Assembly: GCA_013399115.1 (NCBI GenBank)
Contig: VXAA01003843.1
Location: 1,398,830-1,462,829, forward strand
Direction: 5' to 3'
Length of the DNA: 64,000 bases
DNA from: Anseranas semipalmata
Taxonomy: Eukaryota > Chordata > Aves > Anseriformes > Anseranatidae
Below the pieces are notes generated by a model, which had not been told where the DNA came from, did not search any database, and worked only from the letters and a program-made list of their open reading frames with translations. This document shows positions 48,561-61,030 of this stretch, piece after piece. Position 1 is the stretch's first letter. Every line of letters begins with the position of its first letter. The position numbers were made by a program, and so were the translations under genes.

Positions 48561-51140
48561 GTACCACGGGCTTGGTGCTTAGCTTAGGGACCAAAACTGG
48601 GGTTGTAGAGGCAAGTGCAACTGGAAGTCTTTCTCAAGATTGCAGATAATGCACTGATTTTTACACATCCTCTCAGTCAAGACTGCTTGCTTGTTTGCTT
48701 TCATCTTCTATCCAAATTCAGTTATAATAATTATAACTTGCCTATTTAAAACTCTTCTGCTGTTTAATTAGTTGCTATATTTTCCTCATGTTTATTCTTA
48801 AAGCCTAATGCTGTGATTTCTTCAACAGCTGTCATGCTTCAGTGCAGACCAGCTTCTTTTGCTTAGTGAAAAGTATGATAAATTTTTTGTTTGTACATGG
48901 TTTTTATGACAGAAATCACTGGCAAACTGCTTTAAGTTCTATGGGGATAAAAGACAATGCATAAATCTCTGATTATGATTATTATGACTATGCTAACGAG
49001 CTGGCTGAGGAACAATGAACTGTCTTGCAACAGTCTTTAAGGTTTTGAAATTCCTCATTGGAACAAGATCAAACCTTCCACTGTCTGTGAAGCAGAGCTA
49101 TTGAGACATCCATTTCCATATTCCCAAGGTCAGGCCTTTTTTATTTAGGATCTTTCTCTGTGACTTCAGTGGAGACCCCAGAAACCTACCATAGCTAAAT
49201 GGAAGATGTCTTCACTAAGCCTTGCAATTTTGATAACATTTTATTGAACAAAAAAGGTTTAGCCAAAAATGTTTTGATAGGCTTTAACGTTCATTTCCAG
49301 AGTTTCCATATGGAGGAGAAAATAACATCGTACATTCTTATATTCTGCTTGAATAACTGTGAACTTATTGTATTTCTTCACTTTCAGCACTTTTGCAAAA
49401 GGTCTTAAATGGGGATGGGGTTAGTAAACAATTGATAAGAGTTTGCGTTTTGGGTGTGTTTGTTAAGAGAGTCAGTACTGGGCTAGTCTGAACGTTCTCC
49501 TCCCTCGGTTCTGTGCGTCTTTCTTCAGTCGCTCGTGTGTGAGTTGCCTATGAGAGGTATCTTTGGTAACCAGAGAAAGCAGCTCCTTAAAACACGTGGA
49601 AGGAGTCACCAAATTATGGCAATATTCTAGATGTGTTGTGTTGTAATGGAATTAGGTGACCTCTGGGACAGTGGTGAGTAGATAACTGTCTCTTGAAAAT
49701 TGAAATTTTCCCTCTGTTCTCCCCCCAAAAAGAGATGCAAGAAAACAATAGTGAAAGATGCCAAAGGTCTTTTAATAGTTGGAGCTTTCAAATGTGTTAA
49801 GAAAGCAAAGTGGCCGCACAACTATGTTAGGCTGTCCTCAGTTCGGACATGAAGTGTGGTAAAAATACTGCCAGTCGGACCAGAAACATCAGTGAATGCA
49901 ACTCAGTTGATTTGTAGGATTTGCAGATTGACTCCCTCTGGGTTAATCACTCATCAGCTAGAAATCAAGCGAACGCTGGTCCCTGAAATGCCCTGTGAAA
50001 ACAGTGACAAAAAAGAAAAATATATTAAACCAATCATTATAGGAAGGAAAATAAACATGTAAATAAATCATCACAGTTCGAAAAGCAGTCAACTACAAGG
50101 ACATGTTTTTGTTGTTTTTTATAGTTCCCACTGAACTAAAAGAAGGAATTAAAAAAAAAAGTTAGTGATGTTGAAATCAAATTTCAGCTTTCAAAAGAAT
50201 GTGATTAGAATATTTGTTTATTCCCCCTACCTCCAACATGCTGCTTCTCTTGGGGATACAACTATTGCAATCATAAGAACAATTTTAATTTACGTGGGAA
50301 ATGCATCTTCATTTTGCCATGCTTATAATTGCTAGAGGGAGATGAGACCCGTTGCTAACAAGTACCTTTATGGGAAGCTTCACTTGATGGATTAGGGGGG
50401 AAAACACTTTAGTGCGATCTGTAGGAGATTAAATACACCTCCACTGTCAACAATGGTGTCACAGCCATGAGGTAAATTCTTATTGCTGTGTTCATATATA
50501 TGATTGAAATCTTTGGAGTTAGTGATGCAAATGAAATGAGTGGGATTCTGTGAGCCTCCAACAGCTGTGATGAAGTGGTAAGTTTAGTGAAGGTATCACT
50601 AACAGTCATCTTAATCATCTTAATTCTTCATGTGCTCCCATTAAAGAACTCTAAAACAAAACTTTCAAGTCAGAAAAGCACTTGCTAGGAAAAGTCAAAT
50701 GGAGAAAATAAACTTGGCTGACATGTCATCCTTCTATTTTACTTGATATTCAGTAGAACTAGTATGAATAAGAATGTAGCTGGGTTCTTCTTTAAAACCT
50801 TTTTTCATTACAAAATGTGCATTCATAAAAAAACATTTTTTATGAAAAATGATCAAAACAAAGGAATAATAGCTAGTATAAATGAAGGAAGGAATATAAA
50901 GACTGAAATGAACAACTAGAATGAGTTTTTTTTTCTCAGGATTCTAGTTTGCTAAATTTTAGTTTGACATTTTCTTTGGGTTGGCATGGGAATGAATATA
51001 ATAAAACATCTGTTTTAAAATGTCATGATGGGAAAAAATATTCCTGGTCAGCAATAAATCACCGCTGCACAAGTACTTTATATCCTATGGGAAGTTGCCT
51101 GAGCTCTTCTCAGAACAGGCGATATAAATTCAGGACTCTG
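48561..51140. other. unique AT-rich sequence, nothing recognised
   Basis: No gene or repeat is recognised. Confidence 0.55.
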
Positions 51141-51600
51141 CCTTTCTATCTATTCATTTGCTGCAGTGTCAGCCGTAGTCCTGTACTGAAAGGTGTCTGC
51201 TGAGATGAGCAGAGGCCACGCTGCTGCTCCAGAGCTGTCCGAGACTGGGTGTTGATGCTGGTNNNNNNNNNNNNNNNNNNNNNNNNNNNNNNNNNNNNNN
51301 TCAGTGTAGCTCCTCAGGTTATTTTGGCTTGTGGGGGAGTACCTGTGCTGCTCGCTGCTTCTGGGACCGGTGAGGATGGCTGGAGATGGACCCGCTCTGT
51401 GTTTATTTCCATGGTCATAAACACAAGGAGCGAGCTGCTCCAGAGGGAGGAACTGTGCCGAGGAGCATCCCTTCTGGCAGGGGCCATCCCAGGGCTCGGC
51501 AGCGCCAGGATCCGTGGGATGGACTAACGTGTGTGTATATTGAAAGACAGAATATATTTGCAGCTCCATCTATTCTCCATAGGCCTTGGCAGAAAACATA
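51141..51600. other. GC-rich block interrupted by an assembly gap
   Basis: CpG-containing, GC-rich sequence surrounds a run of 38 N (51263-51300). Frames on both strands (51150-51569 minus, 51249-51527 plus) run through the Ns and cannot be trusted. A donor-like CCG|GTGAGG lies at about 51368-51376. An exon or CpG-rich regulatory element hidden by the gap is possible. Confidence 0.4.
51263..51300. other. assembly gap, 38 N
   Basis: Unresolved bases. The content is unknown and the stated length may not be real. Confidence 0.98.
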
Positions 51601-51608
51601 AAAATGTT

Positions 51609-51610
<2 letters not shown>

Positions 51611-51639
<29 letters not shown>
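51611..51639. repeat. poly(T) tract, 29 bp
   Basis: Twenty-nine T. On the minus strand this is a poly(A) run preceded by 'tgttaaaaaaaatctttc', as at the end of a retroposed transcript. No source gene is recognisable in 51640-52400, so a retrocopy is not claimed. A single N lies nearby at 51676. Confidence 0.95.
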
Positions 51640-52919
51640 GAAAGATTTTTTTTAACATTTACTCTTCGTTATCTTNTGACCTTTGTACATATCTTACTAG
51701 AGACTTGTCTCTAGCTTTGGCAAATACTTGTTCTCCGAAATCTGCCCTGCTTCTGGATAGCAGTCAGTGGTTTTACTTCTCCAGTAGAAGTTCGGTGTCA
51801 CAAAAAGGTGACATTAGTTAGTATGCTGTGCTTGAATGAGCACAAACACACTCCCTTGCTTAGTTTAAAAAGCGTTGCTTGTTTCAATCGATTGTGGCCA
51901 TGGAATTTGTGCATGGGGCAGGGCAGTCGAGTTCACAGCGGAGTTCTTGTTTTGAATCACACATTTCACAGGCACAGCCTGCTTGCCTTCTGCTATTTAC
52001 AGTAGGGATTTTGCTTGAAATGCAGTTGCAGAACTGTAAAACTGTTCTGATCCAATTCATATAGAAATCAAGGGAAAGTCTCCTCAGTATCAATGCTTTT
52101 TGCATTTAACTGCTAGACGTGAAAAGAAAAACCGTCTCTCGGTGCAGACGGTTCCCTGAGTGCCTCGTAGCAGGAGTTTATACAATGATATTTTACATCT
52201 GTTTGACCCAAATCTATATTGTCCATTTCTACTTGAAAACAATGTAATTGTAATAGTAAATATTGTTCCATGGTGTGCCTGTGAGGGCATGTGAACACTG
52301 GGCTAAATGCCAGAGAAATCTATATTGACATTTTCATGGTATTAGAAATTGTATGTTTCATCTTGAGGTTTAGGCCCACAGAATGTATAGGTGAAAGCTT
52401 TGGCAAAGTGTCTGGTTAGTGTATGCATCTGCATTTTGATTGTAAAGACGAGGTATATCAGCCTAAGCAGGATCTGGTCTTTGTCACTTGCTTTAAAGAA
52501 ATGCAGAGCTTTACTCTGGCAGTGATGCCTGATTATTTTTCTTACACCTTGCTTGGGTTAATTATTTTGAGACTTTTGGATTTAAATTCTGTGCCAAACT
52601 CTAACCAGGTGTGGACAGTGTCAGAGACCACACATCTAACAAAACAAAGATTGCCTTTTTATGTTCAAGGGGCTTTCTCATATCATCTGTGCTCAGTTGA
52701 GCATCATAATTTTGATCATAACAGGAGCATCAGTTTGAAATCTAACTTCTCCAGTTTTTCAGTCTTTAAAAAAGACATCTTTAACTGGTGGTGGGGATTC
52801 TCTGACTTAGTCTTCCTGTTCTTGAGTGGCCTTCTGCACCACAAGTTCTTTCCATAGAGAAGGAAATGGGTTTGCTGATGTTGCCAAGTGACACCCAAGA
52901 GCCTCTCTCTTGGTTGAGA
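51640..52919. other. unique sequence with an unrecognised 144-codon frame
   Basis: The plus frame 52423-52857 (144 codons) has aromatic and hydrophobic patches but no family match. At this base composition one frame of about this length is expected by chance in 64 kb on six frames. Confidence 0.5.
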
Positions 52920-53240
52920 GCAAACACTGATGCCTGGGAAACGGCCGGATCAGGAGGATGGGAACTTGCTGGACATGTTAACTTCCTTTCGGGAACCGGA
53001 GTCTGGTGAATTCAGCAGCGAAAGCTGCAAGCCTTCCAGCTGAAATCCAGATTATCTCAGTACTGGAGAGGAAACCATCTTCCCCCATCCATGCCACATG
53101 ACATGGCCCGCGCGCTTAGCCCACGCCTCGCACGAGCTGGGGGCTTGCTGCAGGAGCTCCTGAGGTGTGTGCTGCTGCACGGGCTGGGGGCTACGTCCCT
53201 GGGTGGTCATTGTGGTCTGGTTTAGAGGTGATGGGGGAGA
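52920..53240. other. CpG-rich patch
   Basis: About 13 CpG fall in 280 bp, including the cluster CCCGCGCGC near 53107-53115. No open frame of note. It lies just left of an old CR1 relic and could be part of the same insertion or a small regulatory island. Confidence 0.4.
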
Positions 53241-53279
53241 TGTAGGAACAGCCTTCCAAACTGTAAAGGCTGCTGAAAA

Positions 53280-53590
53280 AGGAAGGGAATGAATTGTGAG
53301 CGGAGTGAGATAGGATGGGCTTAAACTGTAGCGGGGGTTGATTTAGGTCTGATGTTAAGAAACCTCTGCAGTGGCTGGGCTAGCAAAGCACTCGAATGGA
53401 CTGGAGGAGCTGTGACAGCTCCACTAGGGAAGATTTTTAAGCAACAGTGGTTTAGGCACAGCTCATTCAGCTTTTGAGCAAAAGTATGAGCTAGGTCAGG
53501 ACCTGGCAGCCTTCAAGAGGCTTCAACGGCATCAGCCGTTGTTTTTCCCAAGCCAAAGTTCCTTATAGAAACTCGATGAGACGTGGGAGA
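53280..53590 (+). mobile_element. old CR1 LINE 3'-region relic
   Basis: In plus orientation the sequence follows the CR1 3' region: 'gataggatgggcttaaactg', 'gatttaggtctgatgttaag' plus 'aaa', 'gcaaagcactcgaatgg', 'ctggaggagctgtgacagct' plus 'cc' and 'gggaagatttttaag'. The order matches the CR1 phrases 'taatgggcttaaactgcag', 'gatattaagaaa', 'cactggaacaggctgcc' and 'ggaggtttttaa'. It is diverged, with no intact frame. It is the only LINE copy here lying on the plus strand. Confidence 0.65.
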
Positions 53591-54839
53591 TGCTGTCTTT
53601 CTGCGTCAAGGTGTGGGGTCAGTTAATTGCCCATATCATACAGGAGGGGACAAGGCAGCTCCTGCTAAGTGCAAAAGGCAGGAGATGCTTCCTAAGATGT
53701 GTCCAGCTTACTGCATCCTATCCAAATCCAACCTGTGCCTTCTGTGGCAAACGGGATATTTGCAGTTCTCTGTTATATGGCCTCTAAAGGTTACTTCAGG
53801 CCCTGTTTTGGATTATTCTAGTCTTACAACTTTCATATCTGTAGATTGTCACTGGCTATTACTGTGCACATAAAAGCATTATACTGTTCCCTGCTCAAGA
53901 ACAAGCTTGTGCTTTCTCTCTAAAGTTCATGAATTTAATACTGTTCTTTCCTGTTGATGTTGGCAAGTATCTATCGGAGGGAGCACTCTGTGTGTTTTCA
54001 CTGTGGCCATCTGTCCTGGTATTAGCAAAATGATTGCATAATCCAAACAACAGAATCCTTTGAGAGAGGAGGAGAAAGAAAGATGCGCACAAGTCATGTG
54101 GCTGACATGCACCACAGTGATCCAAATAATTATGGAATCAGAAATAATAATAATGTATTTGCTCATTGGAAAAATGCTCACTCTTCTAAGGAACAATTAA
54201 AAATACAATATGCAATAAAAGCACCCAGCTGTAATACAAATGAGTGCCTCAGGCTCCAGAGCACTTATAAAAACAAAGTCATCTTGGTGCATCTTTCTTG
54301 GTTTAAACATAATTAAAACACCCTTCCTGACAAGGAGATGAGCCACTCTTTCCTCATTTGAGTGACTTTCACGTTGCTCGCCTCTCAGCTGAGCACAGGA
54401 GAGAGCGGGGAGCTCTTTCAGGGTCAGGGTGGCCGGCAGCTCCTTGTTCTTGTAATTGCTGCAGTGTGCTCGAAGCAGCATCTGTAGGCGCTGGTTTTAA
54501 GTGATCTTTACTTGCAGTGGCACAGATGGGAAATTTGGTTTATTTGTTGTGATTACTAAGCTGATGAGTCGTGTTGCTTGAAAGAAGATAAAGTTTTAAC
54601 GTGATGGAGAGTCTTAGCAAGTACTGAATCTCATCGATCTGTTGGGAAAAGATGCAGACACCTGCAAGTAAAAATTCAGCTGTTCGGGGAAAAACTAGTT
54701 TAAAGCAAAAATTGCATCCATCCTCTGTCCTGTTATGATAAGAGGGAGCCCATACAAGCTGCTTCATGAAGTATCTTCAGGTTGCTTTCCTTTTGTGGCT
54801 GAGCGTAATTTGCACAAGCAAGTATTGCCATTTCTGAGA
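53591..54839. other. unique sequence, nothing recognised
   Basis: Overlapping frames at 53583-53873, 53895-54196 and 54197-54481 are unrecognised. No repeat is seen. Confidence 0.55.
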
Positions 54840-55115
54840 TTGTCCTAGGGCTGGGGCAGGGCACATCTGCGGAAGGCGTTGTGATAATCCGGAAACTGAA
54901 ATAAGTTTGTGAGTTTGAATGGGACAAACCACACGTGGTAGTGACGTCTGTGACACATTTTTCATGGCGAGAAGGAGTTGAATTCTCACGGTTTTGTGGT
55001 GAGGAACACAAAAAGTGCACGTTTGTTCTAGAAGAATCCCTCGACTGCAGCTCAGTGGCTTGGCGTGAGTTGTCCTAGAGAGCGGCAAGCTCGCTTCTGA
55101 GAGCTGGGCCGAATA
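54840..55115. promoter_or_regulatory. CpG-enriched patch with CACGTG and TGACGTC (candidate regulatory)
   Basis: About 13 CpG lie in 280 bp of moderate GC. A perfect E-box, CACGTG (54932-54937), stands five bases from TGACGTC (54942-54948), a near-perfect CRE. Two overlapping minus frames cross the patch without recognisable content. Motifs and CpG count are directly visible; regulatory function is inferred. Confidence 0.28.
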
Positions 55116-56079
55116 ATTATATTGGAACAGGATGGCTTCAAACTGACTAATATTTTCACATGCAAAATGATAATCTTTTACTGCTTAAGAATGAAATTTT
55201 GATTTTAACAATTCTCCCTGTTTCTGGTCAAATGCAGAGGTGATATTCAAGTTTTTTAAAATTTTAAAAACTTTCATAAGGAATGTATCATTTTCTTCAC
55301 CCCTTTATAAGCCTTGTTTAAGATTTTATCCCGTAATTAGTTATTGCCAAAATATTTAGTTGTTATTCTAAAAAATATTTAGTAATTTAAAAAAAAATTT
55401 TTAAAAAAGTTAAAAATATTTAGTAATTATTCTTATAACAAAGATAATTTGTCTTTGGTAGCAAGTGTGTTTTTTTGTTTTTTGTTTTTTTCCAAATTCT
55501 TTGTCTAATTCTGTTTTTAACTCAGTAATGAATCGGAGATCAGTCTATTGTCGAAGGCAGCGGCAGAGAAAGGGCAGTTATGATACTGCCTTCTTTGATG
55601 TTCACACTCCACGCTCGAAGAAGAGCGCATGAAGAGTATACCTTTGTGCTTACAGTAATTTACAATAACCAACATAAGGTTTAGTACGCTGGCCAGCAAA
55701 ATGTAATTTATTTTATTCTCTTGGAGAAAGACTCTCAACATATGATGTGTTATGGTTACTGGATAAGAGGATCAGTGGTTGGTGTGATTTATATATACTC
55801 CCCCTAACATTTTGCCATTTTTTTCCCGTATATGGGAACTGTGAGGATAAAGAGGGAAGATTTGAAAACTGAAGAATATACTTTTGATCTCCAGGGAAAC
55901 ATGCTTTCAGATAAAAGGCTCTTTGCTGCCCCTTTACCAACACAAGCGAGACAGGCAAAAATGACTCCTCCCAGAGAAGACAGATGGATCTGATGGTAGC
56001 AAACATTTAGTCTTCAGATGATATGTTGTGCTAGCTTTGGTTCCCTGTGGAACAGCAGGGCAATATGCTCTTTCCTTTC
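55116..56079. other. AT-rich sequence with short direct repeats
   Basis: Very AT-rich around 55240-55440, with three copies of AAAATATTTAGT. Otherwise nothing recognised. Confidence 0.55.
55349..55430. repeat. three dispersed copies of an AT-rich 12-mer
   Basis: AAAATATTTAGT occurs at 55349-55360 and again in longer form (AAAATATTTAGTAATT) from 55373 and from 55413. It is probably slippage or local duplication in AT-rich DNA. Confidence 0.7.
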
Positions 56080-56380
56080 CTTTCTAGGTAGAGCTGGTGC
56101 TTGAGACACAAGTCAGCTCTTGCTGTGAGCGTAGTGCTGGTGCGAGGGTCCCAGCAGGAAGCCAGCAGCCCCTGCGCTGCCCCAAGACTGGCATGGGCAT
56201 GGACAGGACGAGCTCCACGGGACAGTGACTGCTCTGGCCATTTGCTCGCTGCTCATTTGTCTTTTCAAGGTACTCTGCAAGGGCATGGCAGGAGGAATAC
56301 ACAACGCGGGTGAGGACAGGGACAGGAGCACAGTGGTGGTGGGCTTTCTGCACCAGGCTTCTTCACTCTGGTTCAAAGAT
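56080..56380. other. GC-rich block, unclassified
   Basis: A GC-rich patch with open frames on both strands (56084-56353 and 56113-56376 minus, 56101-56313 plus) caused by composition. No recognised peptide. Confidence 0.4.
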
Positions 56381-58631
56381 GGTTAGTCCAAACTGAATTC
56401 TTGTAAGTCTCAAGGTTCTTTACTATACAGCCGTTATTGTTGTAATGATGAGAATAAACCCAGTGGTAAGGAGCCTTTGTGGAAAAACAGAAGAGCTCGG
56501 TGTCTTCATCTTTTTGGCTGTAAAGGAAAGGCAAAATTTCATCAGTCAGTTGAATCACAGCTAAAATTTCCACTGAGCACACTGGGAGCTGTAGCAGTGG
56601 AGCACATGCAGTGGTCTACAACCAGATAGATCATCTCTCAAGTCTGTCCAGCTTGAACTTGGATAACTCGAGATCAAAGAGATCCACAATAAGCTGTTAA
56701 CATTACACAAGTTTTATTCTCTGAAATTTTGGAAGTCCTTGTACAAACAAAATTGAAGTACAGTGCAGCAGATTTCAATAAGGAAGAGCTTGTTGTAGGG
56801 GTTGTGCCTGGAGCAGGACTCCATAGCTCTACACAGCACACTTTATTAACAGCCTAGAGCGCACAGCCAAGCCTTTTGACTTAATGAATGTCTGATGCCA
56901 CAGAAGGGCAGCGTATGCCAGTGCAGTGAGGAATATTGCTGAGAGCATTGCTTGCGCGAAGACTTGCTCTTCCTGCCTCTCCCTTCTCTGCACTTCCTAG
57001 TAAGTAGGGGCAGAAATGTATATTATGTTATTGTGGAAGAAATTAAACCAGGCTCTGACTTGAGGCAAATCTTGCAGAGGAGCTGAAAGGGCTGTCTTGT
57101 CTTATGTTTACAGATCCAGGAGGATCTCTGAGGACAAGAACAGGTTGGGGGAGTATGGTAGGAGACTTGTGCAACAGTTCCTTGCCCTGAGCATGGCAGT
57201 GGGCTGTGCTGGACACAAATCCAGAGCTTGCTCAGGATAAAGGAAGCTTACAGCATGTCCTGCCTCTAAAACAGGAGCACCACCCTGATGTCTTATCTCA
57301 CCCTACCAGCACAGGATCAAAGCTTGCCCTTAAATGCAGGGCTGTAATACAGCTCTTGTCACTGACATTTCTGCGTTCGCTATTCCATTCTGGCATTTTC
57401 ACCTGAATGGCTGAGAGAGACAACTGGTATTTTAACAGCCTTCATTTTTCTTCCCATTGAAGTAAGCTTGGAAATAGACTTGTTTTTTATGCGTACCCTT
57501 ATGGCACAGACATGTGAGGGAGTCTTTTCTGCATTTAGGCAATTGCTTTGGTTACCTGGACTGTGTTTTCAGCTTTATTTGCGCAGCATGCATTTGTTAC
57601 TGGTTTTCAGTAACAAGTATATGGTAAGAAGGATGAGGTGATGACTTTTACAGTACTGATTTTCTCTGTAACAGATTGGGCTGGGGGGTGAGATTTTACC
57701 AGAGTAAATGAATAAATGTGATGATTTTGTGGAACATCTGTGCAGCCAAAACTTCCTCAGCTTCCTTCCAGAATTTAACATGTCAGGCTCAGTTAAGTGT
57801 GTGCTGAAGTGATGGTGGCCTGTCTGCTCTATTCACAGCCCCAGCATCACCTGTTCCTGGCACCAGAAAAGAGATGCTAGTCACATTTGGTTGCTGACCT
57901 TGTCAGCTATCTCAGAAGCTTTCTGTGAGCTTTAGAGCGATCTGTTTTACGCCCCTTGAAAGCCAAGTGGCTACAAGACAACTTTAATGTTTTTCTTACA
58001 TTTCTGAGTGTGGATGAAAGTCTAAAATTTTGACCTCAATGTACATGAGAAAATTGAAAATATGAATGCATAGCACAATATCCACAAGCATTTAACTTCA
58101 TAAATTTTTACCTGGTCTTTTGTCTTTCTGGGGAACTGGAATTGTGGGACTTCTTTCAATATTAGAGATTGACAACATTGTATTTTACAGATCCCCAGAG
58201 TAATAGGCCTCTTCCCTTTTTAGGTTTTTGAGCACTGAAATAGTTGGTGTGGATACTTATTACGGAAGCAGAACTGGACAGTAGTTCATGCGTTATTGCT
58301 TCAAGCTCTTTGCCAGCTCAGGTGGATGTTACTGCATAGGTTATATCCGATTGACATTTTGAAGGTTACCTTCACATCCTACAAGCACCAGAGACCTTTC
58401 TTCCCCGTGTTTGTTTTATAAAAGGCTTTAAAAAAACACTCAGGAATTCCAAAGTTGAAGTGAGTTCATTTTTATTCTTTCTTTCTTTCCCAAAGGAATC
58501 CACCTCTTGCAGATATATAAAACAAACAAAAAAAAACTGATGGTAATAGATAACAAATCTGGTGCCAGACTGAACAAAACTGAGGCAGCATTACCCAATG
58601 AATCTTGTTTCTTAGAGATCTATCAGTAGGT
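56381..58631. other. unique sequence, nothing recognised
   Basis: No supported gene or repeat. A short (TTTC)n run lies near 58476-58490. Confidence 0.55.
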
Positions 58632-58657
58632 TAAAAAATAAAAATAAAAATAAAAAT
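58632..58657. repeat. (AAAAT)n-type microsatellite
   Basis: About four A4-5T units in tandem. Confidence 0.85.
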
Positions 58658-59749
58658 TATGGACCAACACCATCACATTCCCTCCTTTGGCATACCACGG
58701 AATAACAAAAACATTAAACTCAATCTACAAACCTAACAATAGCCTTTCAACCTGCAGGCTGTGCACTTCAAATCCAGCACGCTGTCTCTTTTTTCTGGTG
58801 CTCTCGTTTTATGGCGATAAGCGCTCCACTAACACCAGCAGACAGCAAGATGAAGGGAGGGGCAAGCTTTCCAGCAGCAAGACTGTGCTGCTGCCTTGAG
58901 TTCCATGGTCTTTGGTCTGCTGGCTCTTTGTAAGGTGAGCTCTGCCAATGGGCTGAGAACTGCACAAGTTGGTTACTGGCTGATGTTTTTGTGGATCTTG
59001 GCCAAGCCACTTGGATACAATTGCTAAACAGAACATCCTGAAGTTAAATCTTTGCATCCAGATGACAGGTGGCAAAAGAGTTATTTGGGTTTGCTGCTGT
59101 AGTTATACTTGGACACTCCATTAGTGCAGATGAAATCAGTAGTAGCACAAATGAGTGCTTGGGACTGAATCATTTGTATCTGTTCTGAGGTAAAATGAGC
59201 TATCAGGGGAAAAAAAAATTGCCAGTACCACTTAATCTGTACTTTTTTCTTTTTTTAAACTGACATAGCTCTATGTTTGTGTCAAAAAAAACAGTAAATA
59301 TCTGGGCGCATCAGACGTCAGCAGTCTAGGAAAGTATCACAACCTGCGGAAGAAAAATGTATGAATCTGCATCAGTGAAGAAAGTATATCCTACACATCA
59401 GTGAGACCTGGTCATGTGCAGAGGTGCTGGTTAGTGACTGCGTTAGTTTGAAAATCAGAGGATGTCTATTTTGAATGTCAATATGAGAACTGTGGAGCAT
59501 TCCCACGAGTGTATTTTTGAGAGGAAATGACATGGGTGATGTGTATTGAAAACAAAAACTTGAGCATTTTTTGAAATGTTTACAGGTTTATTTATCTAAA
59601 GGGAAAGAAAATATATCAGGAAATATCTTAGCTCTTCCCTGTCCTTTTATACTTATTAAAAGAGAGGAATATTAATAGTATTAACAAGAAGATGTGAAAT
59701 GAGGATATTAAAAATAATAAGCACCCTTTAAAGTGTCTGGACCATTTTT
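58658..59749. other. unique sequence, nothing recognised
   Basis: Short A-runs near 59211-59218 and 59284-59291. Overlapping frames at 58687-59075 on both strands are unrecognised. Confidence 0.55.
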
Positions 59750-61030
59750 CAACCAGCTCTGTTGAATGTTTTCCTGGCAGAGTCCCTGTTGTGCTGACTC
59801 TGTCCCTCCCAGGCAGCTGTGCTGTGAATGTTTTGGGTTTTGTCATCCAGAGCCCACAGCAGCAACACCCCAGTGCTGGGAGCACCCTGCGTGTGGCAGT
59901 ACTGGTGTAGGACCTCCTGGCACACGCACAGCTTGGGCTCTTTCTTCCTCAGCATCCCTACAGGGGCCAGCAGCTGGGTCCCATTTCCGTCTGTGGAGCC
60001 ATGTCCTCTATTGCTCGCCACATCTGGACCCAAATCAGGGCTTGTATGCAGCTGTGCTGCGATACCTGCACCAAAAAGAGCAGAGCTGCTCACCCTGTGG
60101 AGTTGACAAGAGCTGGGACAGAGTTACAGGGGTTTTTCTTTTTTCCACTCACGTTAAGGAGATGTGGCTCTGAACTCTTGAAAGAATCAGTGCTGTTGCA
60201 TTAGAAGGCCTCTTGCTCAGAGTGATGCTTGGAAATGGGGACCAATAGCACATATCTCACTGCAGGCTACTTAAAAGTAGGGTAGCAACTACGCCCCTTA
60301 GTTTCTTGGTGGTCTTTGAATTACTGCCAATGGATGACAGCAAATGGGACCAGCTTTGCTCTCACTGGATATTGGAGGGATCGGGGATAGGATCCCAAGT
60401 CCACATTACTGCATAGTAAGGGGGGAGAGGATGAGTCAGAGGGATGCTGCTCAGCCTGCCCAGAGCCAGGAGCAGGGCTGCAGAGCAGCCAGAAACAGGC
60501 TTTTAGCTTAGACAAAGAGAATGGTCCGTGTGGCTTGTAGTATCATGGGGTAGCAAAAGAGCTATGGCCCCAGCATCTGCTTTAATTATCTGAAACTGCC
60601 TGGAAGCCCTGCTGGCTGCTGCTGGGGAAGGACAGGGTTCACTGGTGGAGCGGCAGCTGCTGCGAGGGCGAGGAGCATCCGTCAGAAGCAGTGACTGCAG
60701 TGCTTGCTGCAGCAGGATGGGCAGCACATCTGGTGCTCAGGTGTCTCCCCATGGGCTGCTGTTCTTCTTCCCCCCCTTTTGGTGATGGGGAGCTATCTGA
60801 GACCTTGGCAAGATTCAGTCTTGCATGTGCAACTAAGCCTTGGTGCTCCCTTCAGGACCATATTTTTGTGCTTGTAACAGCTGGGACAGGTACTCACTGT
60901 CACTTGTGTTCCCTCTTGTGGCACTGGGTTTCCTCTGCCCATCACCGCTGGCTATCCTCATCATTGCTTCTTACAACAGCCAGCCACAGCCCTGCCCAGC
61001 ATTTCTTTGTGAGTTATGGCAGGTGAAGAG
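59750..61030. other. GC-richer interval, unclassified
   Basis: Two GC-richer patches (about 59760-60180 and 60400-61020) carry many overlapping frames, the longest 135 codons (59766-60173 plus). Peptides are cysteine-, serine- and leucine-rich without recognisable domains. Exons of an unrecognised transcript cannot be excluded, but nothing positively supports them. Confidence 0.4.

Noticed and set aside
51150..51569. Open frames crossing the 38-N gap
   Set aside because: They are open only because the N run contains no stop codon; the sequence there is unknown.
51640..52400. Processed retrocopy with the 29-bp poly(T) as its tail
   Set aside because: The tail-like geometry is present, but no coding or known transcript sequence is recognisable in the adjacent minus strand.
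52423..52857. 144-codon plus-strand open frame
   Set aside because: About one frame of this length is expected by chance on six frames in 64 kb. The peptide is not recognised.
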